Numbered from the stretch's first letter, positions 42,689-55,261 are shown. The stretch is DNA of 64,000 nucleotides from Mycoplasmataceae bacterium (GCA_031282725.1 JAITDD010000014.1:1-64000); one strand, 5' to 3'. Program-made: numbers and translations. Notes: generated by a model from the letters alone, not told the origin.

Positions 42689-45585
42689 TATAACTTTTTC
42701 TCTTCCACAAGATTACTAACTGTTACAGTTTCTGCAAGTTGTTTTAAAGTGTTAACATCGACAGTTTTGGCATCAATTCTTTTTTGCAATGTTAAAGCTA
42801 TTTGTTGCTTCTCATTCTCTAATTGTTCTTTATATAAAGGTTCTAAATCAGTTTCTCAAATCTCTTTTCAGAATGATATATCAAACTGGATTCGGTATCT
42901 ATCATAGGCAGTCATGACAAGAAGGGATTTACCTCTACCTGCTCTTGTGATAAAGCTTCGTTCGCTTAATGATAATGGGTTGCCACTTCCTTCTAACATT
43001 TGAACTAAGAATAATACATCATCTTCCCCAGTTGTGAAGAAGAAGTTATATTGACTCATTGTAAAGATTGATTCATAATATTCGGTTTTTTTCGGATCAT
43101 TTCCTGCACGGATAGAGTTAAAGTTTTGGTTAATAAGACACAAAGCACCACCGAAAGAACGGTCAACACGAGCAAACTCATCTAATCTTTGTAATACTCC
43201 ATCAATATCGTGGATTAAGTGGAGCTCATCGATATATAAGGATACTTTCTTGTTCGCATATAAGAAGGTGGAAGCAACACGGATAATGTTAATAGTTCAG
43301 ACAGCAAGAATGTTTTTGTTACCATAGTTTAAAGCAATATCACGAACGATTAGGTTTCACATTCTGTTAGAAGTTCAATCGATGTTTGAATAGTTGTTGA
43401 ATAAAGGAGCAGAAATACCAACAGCATGTTCTTTCATTAAAACAATTAATTTGTTAAAAGCAGATTTGGTTTCTGGAACTTTCTCGATTTCATATCTTCT
43501 TTTCGCTTCGTCATAGAAATCTTTCATTAAAGGGTAAGATTTTCTAGATAATTTGTTAAAGTCGGAATCGATGGTAATTTTCTTAATTTGTTCATAAACA
43601 TATATTTGGACATCGTTAAAACAAGAAAGAATCATTTTATCATCAGGTTTGTTAATGTCTAGGGAAAGTAATATAGACATCGAAGTTAGATTAGCTTGGT
43701 ATTGAGATAATAATGGGTTTTGTTTTGACTTATTAACACTTCCCTCTTCCGTCGGGACAAGAAGAACATCAAATATGTTAATGTAGGAAGCATCTTTATC
43801 ATTAGCACCAATCAATAGGTTTTTTCCTCCTAAGTTCTTAGTCATAATATCACGCTCTGGTTTCGGGTCAATAGAAATAATAAATTTGTTGTCTAGTCTG
43901 TCAGATACTATATCAATATTGGCAGTATATGACTTACCAGACCCGTTACGACCTTGATAGAATCGGTTGAATGAGTTATACATTTCATTCTTTTTCCAAT
44001 AGTCATTAAAGAAAGGGTTAAAATCGCCAGTTGCTTCATCGATCTCAAATCCTTTAAATCATGTATCTTCTGTCGCAATTGAAGAACGAGTGAAGAAAGG
44101 GTATCCGATTCCCAAAGAGGCAGTTAATAGTTTGTGATCGATCGTTTGTCAAAGAAAAGTATCTTTAATATAATCCCCGCCAGTATTGATTTTTTTTGTA
44201 AACATACTTGTCTTGGCTTTTTGGATAAAGGGAACGTCATGTAATCTTGTAGCAGCGAAGGCATCAGATTGCAAGAAACGACAATCAAAGGTAGTTCATC
44301 CGGTACTAAATGAACCGATTTGTTTTACATATTCAGCAATAGCTTTCTTTAATTCTTTTCTAGTAGAAGAACGGAAAAGAAGATAGAAACACATATTCTT
44401 CATTTGAACATCACCATTAGCCAAAGCAACTGTAACTCCATTAGCTAAATCTTTAATGTGGGATATTTTTAATCTTTCAGCGTCGGTGGCTCTTTTTTTG
44501 AATCACTTTGTTGTCATTAAACTTTCACTAATTCCATCAAGCTTTTCCATGTAACGGGAAGATTCAGAAGGACTCATAGGAGCACAATCAACAATAAGAG
44601 AAAAGGTAGTGGAGTTAAAGATTTTTCCTAATCAACCTAAGGTTCCGCTTTCTGGCAAAGAGTTAAATGTTAAAAAAGAACCATATTGGAAGGTGCCATT
44701 CTTATTCGAAATTTTAATAATATTTTTGTCAAAGGTAACATTTTTTACTTTCTTTTCTTTTAAATTATTAATATCAAAAGCATCAAACCATATATCTTTC
44801 ATTACTTCATTGATTTCAATTTGAATAGCTGGACGAATAATTAAATGAGCATCAGAAATGGGAGAGTTTAATAAACGGTAAGCTTCTTCGTTTTTAATAA
44901 TGCTTTTTCCGTCAATCACAAGAAAGTAAGCCTGTTGTTTTAAATTTTCATCGCTATTAATTTGATCGACTCGACTTAGATAACGGTTCTTTGCAAAATT
45001 TAAACCATAATGATCAATCTTTTCTTCATCAATAGGGAATTTTTTTGCAGGAATGGTATATGTAATTCTGGCAGAAACTAGTTTAAATCGGATATTGGCA
45101 CTGAAAAAGTTAGTTAGGTTATCAACAATATTTTGAATTTGAGATTCGGAAAGCAAAGAGATATCAAAACCTTCAATTCGATAAATACTTAAAACTCCTT
45201 CATTCCCTTGTCCTTTATAGTGTAAATGGTTGTCTTTAACTTCTCTAATGCAGTTTAAGGCATCAAGTTCAATAGGAGATAAATATTTTTTTTTGAAAAC
45301 GAACTTAATTCATCTTCAAACTCGTCATCTAAACTTTCCTTGGGATTTCGATTGTAAGAAGGCAAGGGCGGAAAAGAAGGCAAAGATTGGAGAAACATAA
45401 CCTAATCTTCATAAAAAAGCAATAGCAGTACCACTTCCTGAAGGTACAGGAATATTCATAAGAACGAAAGGTAAACAAAGAATAATTCCAGCAAAAAATC
45501 AAATTCAGTCGAATATAGAAATATCTCCCATATTCATTATGTAACGTGCGGATTTTGGATTTATTAATTTTATATCATCAACCAC
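42688..45585 (-). CDS. VirB4/TraE-like ATPase of a type IV secretion-like system
   Basis: The protein has about 965 residues. Two membrane helices lie near the N-terminus (FDWIWFFAGIILCLPFVLM and TAIAFLWRLGYVSPIFAFF), as in VirB3-VirB4 fusions and mycoplasma ICE TraE. A long middle domain is followed by the motor: Walker A FYQGRNGSGKSYTANID, IISIDPKPERD, Walker B VSLYIDELHLIHDI, then LCLINQNFNSIRAGNDPKKT. VirB4 proteins power assembly and substrate transfer. The start is placed at GTG 45585 because TATAAT ends 9 bases before it; an ATG at 45594 directly abuts the -10 box and could not be on a normal transcript. The small membrane protein follows by TAATG. Confidence 0.85.
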
Positions 45586-45657
45586 GATACCCATATTATA
45601 TTTGCAATATAATGAGGGATAAACAATGCTAACAAAGTTAGAATATACTATGCCGGT

Positions 45658-46533
45658 TTATGACAACTCTTCAGAAGGAACTTGAAAATATCCAACCGCT
45701 ATTGTAACAAGTTCTTCGAATTTATCAATAAAATTTTTAAAAGCCCCGAAGGTTGATGATAAATTTTGTATTAAACTACCGGAAGCATCTATGTCGACAA
45801 ATATTGCGATCATTTCTGAAATTGAATTAACTGAAAGTATTTCATCATATTCAAACGTATCTGTTAACATAATTGTTGAATTCGTTACCATTATTTGCTT
45901 GCTCAATCCCAACAGGGGAAAAAGAAGTAACATTATGTGAAAACTGTGATAATGTTGTACTGCTTGTTGGTTTTAAACTAGATGAAGTTTTAGGAAGCAA
46001 TGCAGAAAAACTATCAGTGATTTTTGTAATCAAACCTTGATTATCAATAAGATTGCAAACCTCAGAAATAGATTTAGAAGCATATTTGCCAACTATCATG
46101 TCAGAATCAGCAATGTTACGGGTGATGTATTCACAAATAAATGCTTTTCATTGCGTTTGTTCATTGGGAAGTTCGTTTTTCAATTCGATAACCTTATCTT
46201 TTAATTTGCTTCATTTTTCATCATTTGGATCAATTTTTGAACTAGTTAAAAAACCATTTTCGCCAACTGTATCCGTCAATGTGGAAAGTGTTGAATTATT
46301 GAATAAATAATACCATCGTCGTGAATCTTTTCAGTAAATACTTGATAGGTATATGCTTCACCTCAATCAAAAAAATGATTATTCTTCAAACTTTTAATTT
46401 CAGACAAAGTTTCATCCTTTATTGTTTTCGTTATAGGTTTGGAACAAGAAACTAAAGTAGCAATGGTAGTAATTATGCTAACAGAAACAAGCGGTATTGC
46501 GATGAATTTAATAATTTTTTTATTTAGATTCAT
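45658..46533 (-). pseudogene. Lipoprotein gene with two frameshifts
   Basis: It starts MNLNKKIIKFIAIPLVSVSI then a lipobox LVSC, and continues to EAYTYQVFTEKIHDDG before closing. The chain resumes in another frame (YLFNNSTLSTLTDTVGENGF to SPVGIEQANNGNEFNNYVN) and changes frame again to DTFEYDEILSVNSISEMIAI, ending FQVPSEELS. Breaks lie near 46300-46380 (a T7 run is at the upper end) and near 45850-45900. Either the gene is decaying or the sequence has two indel errors. TATAAT ends 11 bases before the ATG. It lies just upstream of the VirB4-like gene on the same strand. Confidence 0.65.
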
Positions 46534-46560
46534 TTAACGCCTTTATTATATCGACCGCTT

Positions 46561-47994
46561 TTATATAGCTGAATATTGTCTAACCATAGTTCTTGCTTGT
46601 TTCATTATTGGATTTGCTTCAATACCTGATTTTCCTGATAACTCTTTTCTAGCTTTCTCATATTGATATTGGTAAGTGTGTTTTTGTTGAAGCTGTTTTT
46701 TCATTTGCTCTTCATATACACCTTTAATTTCTCTTTTAATTCTCCATTTTTTAAAGAATCGATCATCTTTATGCTTATCACAAATCTTTTTAGCGTTGTT
46801 AAGAACAATCACATCAGCATTCCTTCTATTAAGATCAGACTCAACAGAATATCTTTCTAATGCTACTTTTCTAATTCTTTCCTCTTCAGATAAATTTAAA
46901 TCGGCACCTAATCCGGGTTTTGCCAATTGTTCTTTAACCATTTTAGTTTGTAAGATTCCGTTTTCATAATATTCTTGCAACACTTCTTCTTTTCCTTGAA
47001 CCAATACATCAAGAAACATTTTTTCCTCTTCTGTTAATTCTTGATTTCCTTCTTTTCCAAATATTAATCGTTTTTGATTTTCTTGCGGTTCTAAGATTAT
47101 TTTAGAAGCTAGTTTCCCCAATTCCATACCTACTAGTCTTTTAGATTCGGCAGTATTTAAAGCTACAACGTCAGATATCATTAATTCAGGGGTAAGTGTT
47201 ATTAATCCCGTATCTTCATTACTTGCCACTACTCTTTTTTTCCCCGAACACATTTCACAAAGAACTGGAAAAGAATAAAAAGTATCTGTTTCTTTCCCAT
47301 CGGTGAATTTTTGAAAAGTTTTATCATAGTTAGTTCCATAAACAATTTCAGTCATCATATTTCCTAAATAAGCAGGATTTTGAGCTATTATGTCAGTAAT
47401 TGATTTGCTGGCTTTTGGAACTGAACGTACTTCTGCTTCAAATTGTCCAGCTGAAGTTCTTGCATGTTCTTGTTGTATAGCCTCAAACTGACTAATTACA
47501 GTGGGAAAATCAACATAAAGATAACCTCTATGAGCATCATTAATTAGAGTTTGAAATCTTGCTAGGGATAATTGGGATTCACGATAAGTTCCGAAATCTT
47601 TTGCTTCTTCAAATGTTAAAGGTTTGCCACTATTAATCTTATCAAAAATAGCTTCAAGAGCAAAAGTCGTTAATGAGGTTAATCTATTAGTCGAACCACC
47701 TTGTGGTAAATCGGAGGCACTTCTGTCTTTTTGTAAAAAGAAGGTCCTATACATATTATTAAATTGAACTATTTGACTAGGTGTTAATGCAGATCTTGCT
47801 CCTACCAATTCATCTGAGGCTACAGGTGCATTTCATTCATCAGTAGTTGGTTCACGATTTTGGATTGTTCGAATTCTGTGAGCATAGAGATTTCTGTCTA
47901 AGCGAGTAAAGAATTCAGCAAAATCTTCAGCACTATCTTTATATCGAACCATTTCATTGAATTCATCAATATAATGTTGCAAATCGAAGTTCAT
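46561..47994 (-). CDS. Large soluble protein, 477 residues, unknown
   Basis: There is no signal, no membrane helix and no known motif. It starts MNFDLQHYIDEFNEMVRYKD. Helical charged stretches dominate (SAGQFEAEVRSVPKASKSIT, EEERIRKVALERYSVESDLN), with a single CEMCSGK pair of cysteines and a basic coiled C-terminus (EQMKKQLQQKHTYQYQYEKA). TATAAT ends 6 bases before the ATG. It lies between the 634-residue protein and the broken lipoprotein gene, all read in the same direction as the VirB4-like gene, so a link with secretion is possible but unproven. Confidence 0.65.
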
Positions 47995-48086
47995 GCCAAA
48001 ATTATAGATTGGTTTTATTAATATTTAACAATATTAGTTTGAGAGGATTAAATGAATAGACAACTATTTGAAAGAAAGATTCCGAC

Positions 48087-49991
48087 CTAAATTTTAGTCG
48101 CTGATGCTTGTGTATCCAATAGCAAAACTCGATGCAAATTAGCAACTTCCTCATTATTTTCTGCAGTGGATGACTCGATTCTTTGGGTTATTAAAGCTAT
48201 TTCATTCACAGCGTTATTAATTTGTGTTCGTCGGATAAGCTCTGGGCTGGTTTGAACTTCAAGAACATCCGCATCTACATCTGTTGAGGGATTTAATGAA
48301 GAGGCGATTAAACTAGATTCATCATGATTTATTTGAGAACTATTTAATTCTTGTGTGGCTAATGCATTTTCGTGTTGAATTCTATCTCTCTCTATATCAG
48401 TTTTTGGAGAAGACAAAGTTATAGCAGTGTTGCTTCGAATAGCATATAATTTCATTCCTACAGATTCATCAATTTGATCGCAAACATCGGAAGGTAAATT
48501 AGTAGTAGAAGCATTATTTGTTTCTTCAACTCGAGAAAGTAAACTTTCCGCAGAAGCACGAGTTCTACGTGAAAAACGGAAAGGGTCAAGTGTTTCTCCA
48601 CTAGTTGTACGAATAGGCGGCACTGGTATACGTTGTAGTATATAAGGGAGCGCTCTTTCTCGTTCCGCTGCTTCATCATTTCGAGTAAGGATAGTTGAAA
48701 CTTTATCAACAAATTTAAAATCTTTAGCTTCGTCGCATATTGATTTAATAGTTATTTGAAAAGCGTAAATGGTAGCGTTTATTTGTTCGACAACTTCAGG
48801 ATCGGTTTCAGAAGCGGTAAGTTTTTTTAACATATTAATAGAAGCATCAAGCCTTCCTAGCGAATTTCCCATTGTTTGGTCAATAAATATTGTGGAAAAT
48901 GTATTATCGGCTTCTTTTATAAGATTTTGATCGGTGTATGTGTCAATATCAGGTAGACCAGTAGACAAACGCAAAAATTCACGAGATAAATCTGCTAATT
49001 GTTTGGTTAAACTTGTATATTCTCGTTCTGCCTTATCTTTTGTAGATTGGAACCTAAATCATTGATTTTTCTTTTTTTCGCATGCAGCAATTTTTTGTTT
49101 TAATTCTTGTGAATCTTTAAAATATTTGATACCTTTAGCGAAAACACTATAACAACCAGAAATTATATCTTCTCGTCGAGTTGCAATAGTTTCCATCTTT
49201 AATTCTTTAGACATACTATTTCATACAAACTTACAGAATTTTGCAGAATCAACAAGTCTATCAGAACCATCTTCTGAACGAATGATAGCATCTGGTTCTA
49301 GTGAATGATTAGAAATTGGGTGAGTGGAAAAATATCCAATTATTTCACGGACACAGAAATATTGTTTTTCATGATAACTGCCAGCATTGCCAAAAAGCTC
49401 GTTTATAATTCCAAGTTGAGGATGAGTAGAAGATGCTCCTCTGGCTTGGGGTAAACTTTCATTATTAGCATCAAGACAAAGATCAATTACATGTTTTGCA
49501 TGAGCTGCTTGATTAGTTCTTTGAGTAATAATATATTTTGTGTTATTTTTTAATCTTGTTATACTGGAGAATTTAAAAAAATCGCCATAACTTACACTTT
49601 GAAGAAGTTTTTTTCTTGCGTTAACCTTATCATTTGCTTGTTGAACAACAGGTTGAAAAAAAGAGATAGCGGCCGCGGCTTTTCCAATCTCTTCAACAAT
49701 TTTTTTAAAATAAGGATTTTTTGTTGAATGATAGGAGATGCGATATAATGCCTCTTGTGGGTTTTCAATTGCATTTGGAGTTTTAAGAAATTCTTGTGCT
49801 TCTTCAATTGTATTTCTTTCATTTTCGCTTAAATCCCTACTTCTTAGCATTCTAGAGATAATAGCATAAATTGTTATGTATTCATTAGAAAAGGAAATAC
49901 CAACATTATTGTAAAATTGGGAATAATCATAGTCTTGCGGCAGGGCAGAAGAACCGATTCGTGATAGAAATAATCTTTCTTTTAAAGTCAT
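48087..49991 (-). CDS. Large soluble helical protein, 634 residues, unknown
   Basis: Reading TGA as Trp joins what would look like two genes into one frame (through FCKFVWNSMSKELKMETIA). There are no signal or membrane segments. The N-terminal half includes EYITIYAIISRMLRSRDLSE and IEEIGKAAAAISFFQPVVQQ-like helices; the middle has a charged coiled segment (KQKIAACEKKKNQWFRFQST); the C-terminal third is Ser/Asn/Glu-rich. No family is recognised. Start: TATAAC ends 10 bases before ATG 49991; another ATG two codons earlier is only 4 bases from the box. It is the most upstream of the unknown genes on this strand. Confidence 0.65.
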
Positions 49992-50459
49992 ATGCATATA
50001 TGTTATACAAATTCTCTATAAATTCGCGTGGGTTCGTATTTTCGAAAATTACAAATTGATGGTTAGTTGATAATTAATTCAAAAACAGCTTCTTTGCGTT
50101 TTCGCACTATTAAAATAAAGGATAAAAATTTCGTAAAGTTCGGTAATTCAATCCCGTAAATTTCGGGAGTAGACTCCATAATTTTACATAAAATCATCTG
50201 ATATTTTCCTAAAAACAATAATAATTAGGTAGGAATTGTTCATTTTAAGAAATTCGTTTATTTTTAAAATTATTCTAATTTAATCAGCTAAACCGCCATC
50301 AACAATAAAAACAAATGTTTCATTGAAAATTGGCGCTTTTTCCGCAAATATATTACATAGCTTTTCCTCCATTCTTTTTATCATTAATGAGTTCATAGAA
50401 AATGGTGTCATCATAGCGAAACAAGTTTTTAAAAATTGTATTTAAATATAATTTAATTC
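49992..50459. other. Intergenic region upstream of pheS
   Basis: This is a divergent promoter region. The only coding trace is a minus-strand ORF of 44 codons (50280-50414) reading MMTPFSMNSLMIKRMEEKLC then NIFAEKAPIFNETFVFIVDG, probably a gene remnant. A short inverted repeat TCCCGTAAATTTCGGGA lies near 50152-50168. I find no T-box or other riboswitch in front of pheS. Confidence 0.35.
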
Positions 50460-51521
50460 GTGAAGATTGACATTGAGAAAATATTAAAAGATTTAGAAAA
50501 ACATTTGGATGATTCTTCCAATTCTACCCAAGTTATCGAAAATAAAAATAAATGGTTCAAAGCCAACATTACTCCTTTAAATATGCAAATCAAAAATATC
50601 CCAAATGATGAAAAAGCAGATTATGGAAAACAATTGAAAATCTTAAATGATAGTGTTAACAAAACATTCGAGAAAAAACTAAACGAAATTTCAGAAATTG
50701 AAGAACAAAAAAATCACGTTGTTAATTATGACATCAATATCAATACCGCAGATTTAAGAAAAGGTGCTTTAAATCCAATCACTATCATTTATCATGCTTT
50801 AATTGAATATTTCGAAAAGATGAATTTTGATATTTCTTTTGGTGAAGAGATTACTACGACTAAATATGGATTCGATTCTTTAAATGTTCCAATAACTCAC
50901 CCAACAAGACAAACTAGCGAAACCTTCTATTTAAACGACACCAACACCATAATTATGCGTCAACAAAATACTGAAGGAACCGCAAGAGCTTTAGCTAATG
51001 CAGCTATTAAATATAAAAAACATCCAGAAGAAGTTCGTGTTGTTACTTGTGGAAAAACTTATCGAAACGATGATGATGACGCTGTTCATTCTCACCAATT
51101 TCACCAATTAGATTTCGTTTGAGCAAAAAAAGGTGGTCTTAGTGTAAAGAATCTTAAATGAATCATCAATGGTTTTATCCACACAGTTTTTGGTGAAGAT
51201 GTAAATTCGCGTTTTCGTTTATCTAATTTTGGTTTTACAGAACCCTCTTTTGAAGTAGATGTTCAATGTCCTTTTTGCAATGGTAAAGGTTGTTCGAAAT
51301 GTAAAAAATCTGGATGAATTGAATTAGGCGGAGCTGGAATTTTACACAAAAACGTGATAAAGGCGGCAGGACTTAATGAAAACGAATTTGGGGGAATCGC
51401 TTATGGACTTGGAATTGATCGAATCGCAATGATTAAGTTCGGAATTGAAGATATCCGTGACATCTATTCGGCTGATTCTAAATTTATGCGACAATTTGCT
51501 AATGAAGAACTAAGAAAATAA
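50460..51521 (+). CDS. pheS: Phenylalanyl-tRNA synthetase alpha subunit
   Basis: The 353-residue catalytic subunit charges tRNA-Phe as an alpha2-beta2 enzyme with PheT. The N-terminal coiled region is followed by the class II core: motif 1 area [14 protein letters not shown], motif 2 with [20 protein letters not shown] and FHQLDFVW, and motif 3 [19 protein letters not shown] with the final GADIR-like [17 protein letters not shown]. The insertion [17 protein letters not shown] may bind a metal. The start is GTG, with TATAAT ending 7 bases upstream. PheT starts one base after the stop. Confidence 0.97.
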
Positions 51522-51522
51522 T

Positions 51523-53898
51523 ATGCTATACTCTAAAAAACTAATCGAAAAAATATTACCTGATTTCAAAAAGAAATCAAATAAAGACTTTGTTGATGCT
51601 GTCGCCAGCACTGGAAACGAATTGCCTGACAAAGACATATTTTTCCATCCTAAACTAAATAATCTTGTAGTTGGAAAAATCATTTCTTTTGAACCGATTC
51701 CTTCCACTCATTTAAATTACTGCAAAGTCCAAATTGATAAAAAAGGAACTGTTAGAAACATTATTTGTGGCGCAAGCAATGTAACGAAAGGAAAACTAGT
51801 TATTGTCGCATTAGAAAAAGCTGTATTATATGATGGACGAGTTATTGAAAAAAAAGAGATAAAAGGATATAAGAGTGAAGGGATGTTATGCGGATATAGT
51901 GAACTTACTCCATTAAATAGCAAAACAATTTCTAAATACGACAACGAAGGAATTATTCTTTTAGAAGAAAAAGATATTAAGATTGGTGATGATGTTAAAA
52001 AAATCACCTCTTTACTTGGATTAGATGATGTTATTTATGATATTGAAGTACCTTTCTCTAATAGACACGATATTCAAGGTTTATTATGTTTTTTACAAGA
52101 TATTGCCGGATATTTCAAAATGAATTACTCTTTGCCTAAAATCTCATTCAGTAAAAAAACAATCACTAATTCCATTAGTTTTGACAAAAAGATATGTAAC
52201 GGTTATTGTTTGATTAAAATTGAAAAAGTTAAAATAGAAGAAAGTTGTTGAGAAGTTAAAAGATACTTAATGAATAACGGAATCAAACCAATCAACAATA
52301 TTCTTGACACTTTAAACATAGTTACTCTTCTTACAAATGTTCCTACCGCTGTTTATGATGCGGATTTGGTGAAAAATATTGATGTACAGTATGCTAAAAA
52401 AGGTGAAAAATTTACTGGATTCAACGAGAAACAATATATTTTATCCGATTCTGACATTGTTATTAGAAATGAAAAAAAAGATATTATTTGTCTTGCTGGA
52501 ATATTGGGAGATAATAAATACGGTTTAACAAATGGTACAAAAAATATTTTAATTGAAGTTGCTAATTTCGATTTTGTTAGTATCCGAGAAACTGCTAAAA
52601 AATTCGATATTCAAACAGATGCTGCTTCGAGAATGAGTAAAAAAATCCCTAATTACACAACATTATTAGCTGCCTCTTTAATTCAAGAAGTTTTTGCGAA
52701 ATATGGCATTGGAAAATATGTGGGAAATAAAACAAAATGTGAGGAAGAAAAGATAAAACCAATTTCAATAAATGAGAAATATATTAGCTCAATTTTGGGG
52801 ACATCAGTTTCAAAAAAAGAAATTGCTTCTTATTTACAATGATTTGGTTTTAAAATAACAAACAATCTTATCCTTCCCCCGCCTTTTAGAACAGATATTG
52901 AAAACGATCAGGATATATCTGAGGAAATTATTAAATCAATGCACGTTAACGACTATGATGAAGAACCAATTTCTTCTTCATCTTACAAAAACGAAAAATA
53001 TAACGAATGATACTTTATGAAAAACATTAATCGAGTTATGACTGATTCTTATTTTAATGAGACTATTACTATCAATATGGTTAGCGCTGAAAATAAGGAC
53101 AAATTCAACTTCTTTAATATTAAAAATATTAATGTGTCTACAAGTTTGAATAGTGATAAAGCTTTTTTAAGAACTAGTACCATTCATCAAATGCTTACTT
53201 CTTATAAACACAATCTCTCCTATAAAAATCCAATTTATCCGATATACGAATTGCAAAAAATATACGATCGAAATTTAACATCTTTTTGAACTTTAAATGT
53301 GGTAACTCCCGCAATCTATAAATTCGATAAAGTCAATTCTTCTCAAATAGTATACAACACCAACACTCTTATTTCACTTATTCAATCGATAGGTGATATT
53401 TTTAAACAAAGATTAACATTTAAACTTCATCCAAAAAGCGACTATTTTTATAACAATGAATCCTTATCTGTCGAATTCGAAGGGAAGACAATTGGATTTA
53501 TTGGATCTATTAAAAAAACTATTTTGAAACAATATGATATCGATCAACCCATATACTGTGCCTTCATTGATTGAAAACCTTTATATCTTTCATATAAACC
53601 TTCTTCTTTTGTTCTAAATTCAGTTCCAAGTACTAAGCTGATGAATATTAGTAAAGACTTATCCTTTATCGTGAAAAAAGATCTTCATTTATCCTCCGCT
53701 TTGGATCAGGCAAAAAAACTTGATTTTGTTAAGCAAATCCAATTCCTTGACTATTTCAAAAAAAGTGATGATTCTTTCTCTTACACTCTTAGATTCTTTT
53801 TTGATGAGTCTTCTTCCTATACTAACGATCAAATAACTAATATACTTGACCAAATTATTAAGATTTTTGCAAAACACGAGCTTGAACTTAACAATTAA
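51523..53898 (+). CDS. pheT: Phenylalanyl-tRNA synthetase beta subunit
   Basis: The 791-residue partner of PheS is near the usual length. An N-terminal tRNA-binding domain (LVVGKIISFEPIPSTHLNYC, VRNIICGASNVTKGKLVIVA) precedes the B3/B4 editing domain (FSNRHDIQGLLCFLQDIAGY). B5 (LPPPFRTDIENDQDISEEII) and the catalytic-like core follow, then the C-terminal anticodon-binding domain (TKLMNISKDLSFIVKKDLHL). Many TGA codons are Trp. ybeY starts in a TAATG overlap with its stop. Confidence 0.96.
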
Positions 53899-54332
53899 TG
53901 AAATATCATATTAACTACGATTCAAGTACTGAAACATCCTTTAAGCATACACTTGAACCATTATTTAGAAAGATTGTTAAACTGTTGGGAAAAACCTTTA
54001 ATATGAATGAAAAAACATTTTTTGAAACTACATTTGTCGACGAGAAAAAAATAAATGAATTAAACAAGAAATATCGCGGAATAGACAAACCAACTGATGT
54101 TTTAAGTTTTGGATTAAACAACGAATATTTATTGGGGGAAATCTATATATGTTCAAAAATCGCAATTGAAAATAGTAAGGAAGAAAAGGTTAGCGCCGAA
54201 TATGAAATTTGTTTATTATTTGTCCATGGTTTTTTGCATTTAATCGGAATGGATCATGCTACATTAAGAGAAAAAAATACAATGTTTTCCACCCAGGACT
54301 ATATTCTTGAAAAAGCTGAAATTAAGCCTTAA
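53898..54332 (+). CDS. ybeY: rRNA maturation endoribonuclease YbeY
   Basis: The 144-residue zinc protein acts in 16S rRNA 3' processing and ribosome quality control. The signature LLFVHGFLHLIGMDH gives the three metal-binding histidines. NKKYRGIDKPTDVLSFGLNN and LLGEIYICSKIA are the other conserved stretches. It is coupled to pheT and to the next gene by TAATG overlaps on both sides. Confidence 0.95.
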   Translation: MKYHINYDSSTETSFKHTLEPLFRKIVKLLGKTFNMNEKTFFETTFVDEKKINELNKKYRGIDKPTDVLSFGLNNEYLLGEIYICSKIAIENSKEEKVSAEYEICLLFVHGFLHLIGMDHATLREKNTMFSTQDYILEKAEIKP

Positions 54333-55261
54333 TGAAATCCTTTATTATTAAGAAAAACGAGAACGATCAAAGAATAGATAAGTTTTTAAAAAAGGCATTA
54401 CCTAAACTTTCATCTGATCTTATCTACAAATATATCCGTTTAAAAAAAATAAAAGTTAATGGAAAAAGAACCTTACCTTCCTACAAACTTGTTTTAGAAG
54501 ACAAAATTGATGTGTATTTAAATGATGATATTGTAGCAAACGAAACTAAAAAGAACGATTTCTTACTCGCCAAAAAACAATTAGAAGTTATTTATGAGGA
54601 TAAAAATATTATCATTGTCAACAAACCAGTTAATGTTACAGTTCAAGATGACGATTCGAAAAATCCTGACACATTGAATAACCGACTTCTTTTATATCTT
54701 TACCAAAAAAAAGAATGGGATTATCTTGTCCAAACAACATTTACCCCAGCCTTTGTTCACCGATTAGATAGAAACACTTCGGGACTTATTATTGCGGCAA
54801 AAAATGTTGAATCAAGTCGAATATTAAGTGAAAAAATCAAGAATCGGGAAATCGAAAAATACTATATTTGCAAGGTTCATGGAATAGTTGAGCCTAAACA
54901 AGGAGTGTTAAAAGATTGGTGAACTAAAAAGGAGGATAATTTTGTAACAGTATCCAAAAAACCTTTAAATATGAACTCAAAAGAAATAATTACCGAATAT
55001 AAACTTTTAGCCCATAAAAACAATGTTAGTTTGTTACAAATACATTTGATAACAGGAAGAACTCACCAAATAAGGGCTCACATGTATTTTTTTAACCACC
55101 CTTTATTAGGGGAAAGAAAATATACTAATATTGCAGAAAAAAACGATGGTGAATATCAATTTCTTTTTTCATATAAAATAATATTTAATTTCAAGCAGAA
55201 TAATGGAATTTTAGAATATTTAAAAAACAAAGAACTTTCCCTTCCTATTCCCAAATTTTAA
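54332..55261 (+). CDS. RluC/RluD-family 23S rRNA pseudouridine synthase
   Basis: The 309-residue enzyme has an N-terminal S4 RNA-binding domain (QRIDKFLKKALPKLSSDLIY, KKIKVNGKRTL) and a pseudouridine synthase domain. IIVNKPVNVTVQ is followed by the catalytic motif FVHRLDRNTSGLIIAAKN (Asp in HRLDR), VSLLQIHLITGRTHQIRAHM and the usual HPLLGERKY. It probably modifies large-subunit rRNA; the exact site cannot be told. It is the last gene of the pheS-pheT-ybeY operon. Confidence 0.93.

Noticed and set aside
48087-49991. Two separate genes (48087-49214 and 49221-49997)
   Set aside because: They are in the same frame and separated only by a TGA, which is Trp throughout this window; they form one 634-residue protein.
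49992-50459. T-box riboswitch in front of p​heS
   Set aside because: No T-box core, specifier stem or terminator/antiterminator pair is visible, and pheS has a leaderless promoter 7 bases from its start.
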